Part shown: piece after piece, positions 13,492-13,560 of the stretch
Layout: every line of letters starts with the position of its first letter
Position numbering within the stretch: position 1 is the stretch's first letter
From: JACZSB01 sp965372015
GTDB taxonomy: Bacteria > Fidelibacterota > Marinisomatia > SCGC-AAA003-L08 > TS1B11
DNA length: 13,560 nucleotides
NCBI GenBank assembly: GCA_965372015.1
Contig: CBDVAP010000076.1
Location: 1 to 13,560 of the forward strand
Direction of reading: 5' to 3'
Program-made: the position numbers and the translations under genes
Notes under the pieces: generated by a model
Databases searched by the model: none
Told to the model about the DNA's origin: nothing
What the model saw: the letters and a program-made list of their open reading frames with translations, nothing else

Positions 13492-13560
13492 TTTCACGGG
13501 CTATTACTTTGGCGGGCACCGCGCCCCGGTTTAATTTCCGGCCCGTAGCAGGGAAAAATA
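13488..13560 (+). CDS. probable start of next gene, truncated at the right edge
   Basis: A GTG at 13488-13490 overlaps the TGA of the previous gene (GTGA, 13488-13491), and the frame stays open for the 24 codons to the window end. AAGGA lies only 3 nt upstream, a short but usable spacing. The visible peptide starts MISRAITLAGTAPRF and is too short to identify. The same overlap style joins csaA to its neighbour, which supports reading this as a further operon gene. Confidence 0.4.
   Translation, partial: MISRAITLAGTAPRFNFRPVAGKN

Noticed and set aside
1..13560. CRISPR arrays, insertion sequences, integrases, toxin-antitoxin pairs or phage defence genes
   Set aside because: No regularly spaced repeats, transposase or integrase motifs, or paired small genes of those families are visible on either strand.

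Overview
The window is chromosomal-looking DNA from a diderm bacterium. Most of it is GC-rich (by eye around 57-60%), and an AT-richer block sits near 4346-5158. Several products have a signal peptide plus beta-barrel-like or thioredoxin-like periplasmic character, which implies an outer membrane. The mix (OMP-like barrels, paired TlpA/redoxin proteins, a sphingosine-kinase-like lipid kinase, an acidic protein with a TPR-like tail) would suit an uncultivated lineage of the FCB superphylum (Marinimicrobia/Calditrichota type). That placement is a weak inference: there is no rRNA or strong marker gene here.

Layout. (1) 1-1370, plus strand: the 3' part of a very acidic Glu/Pro/Ala-rich protein ending in a TPR-like helix pair. 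Candidate terminators for both strands lie in the convergent gap at 1371-1532. (2) 1533-2390, minus strand: an unrecognised cytoplasmic protein. (3) 2522-3970, plus strand: a class I SAM methyltransferase and a YihX-like HAD hydrolase. (4) 3986-10513: an eight-gene run, all on the minus strand. In transcription order it encodes a TlpA-type thioredoxin, a redoxin, a polytopic membrane protein, a secreted endonuclease/exonuclease/phosphatase-fold enzyme, a barrel-like exported protein, a lipid kinase, an AT-rich outer-membrane protein and a TfoX-N-like small protein. (5) 10514-10825: a 312-bp divergent intergenic region with an AT-rich promoter-like core and about 200 nt of hairpin-rich non-coding sequence. 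(6) 10826-13491, plus strand: a compact operon-like run of csaA, a beta-phosphoglucomutase-like HAD phosphatase, a GNAT acetyltransferase and a questin-oxidase-family protein. A probable further gene starts with a GTGA overlap and runs off the right edge.

How the genes may work together. The TlpA/redoxin pair fits an extracytoplasmic thiol-redox module. The phosphodiesterase-fold protein, barrel-like protein and lipid kinase are separated by only 2 and 6 nt, so they look like one transcript and may form a lipid-processing unit (inference). The plus-strand csaA run is tightly coupled (a 4-nt overlap, a 1-nt gap, a 23-nt gap, then a 4-nt overlap), but its products do not point to one known pathway. 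There is no mobile element, CRISPR array, tRNA or rRNA that I can support. The least explained parts are the structured 10621-10825 non-coding segment, the lipid-kinase operon and the AT-rich island.
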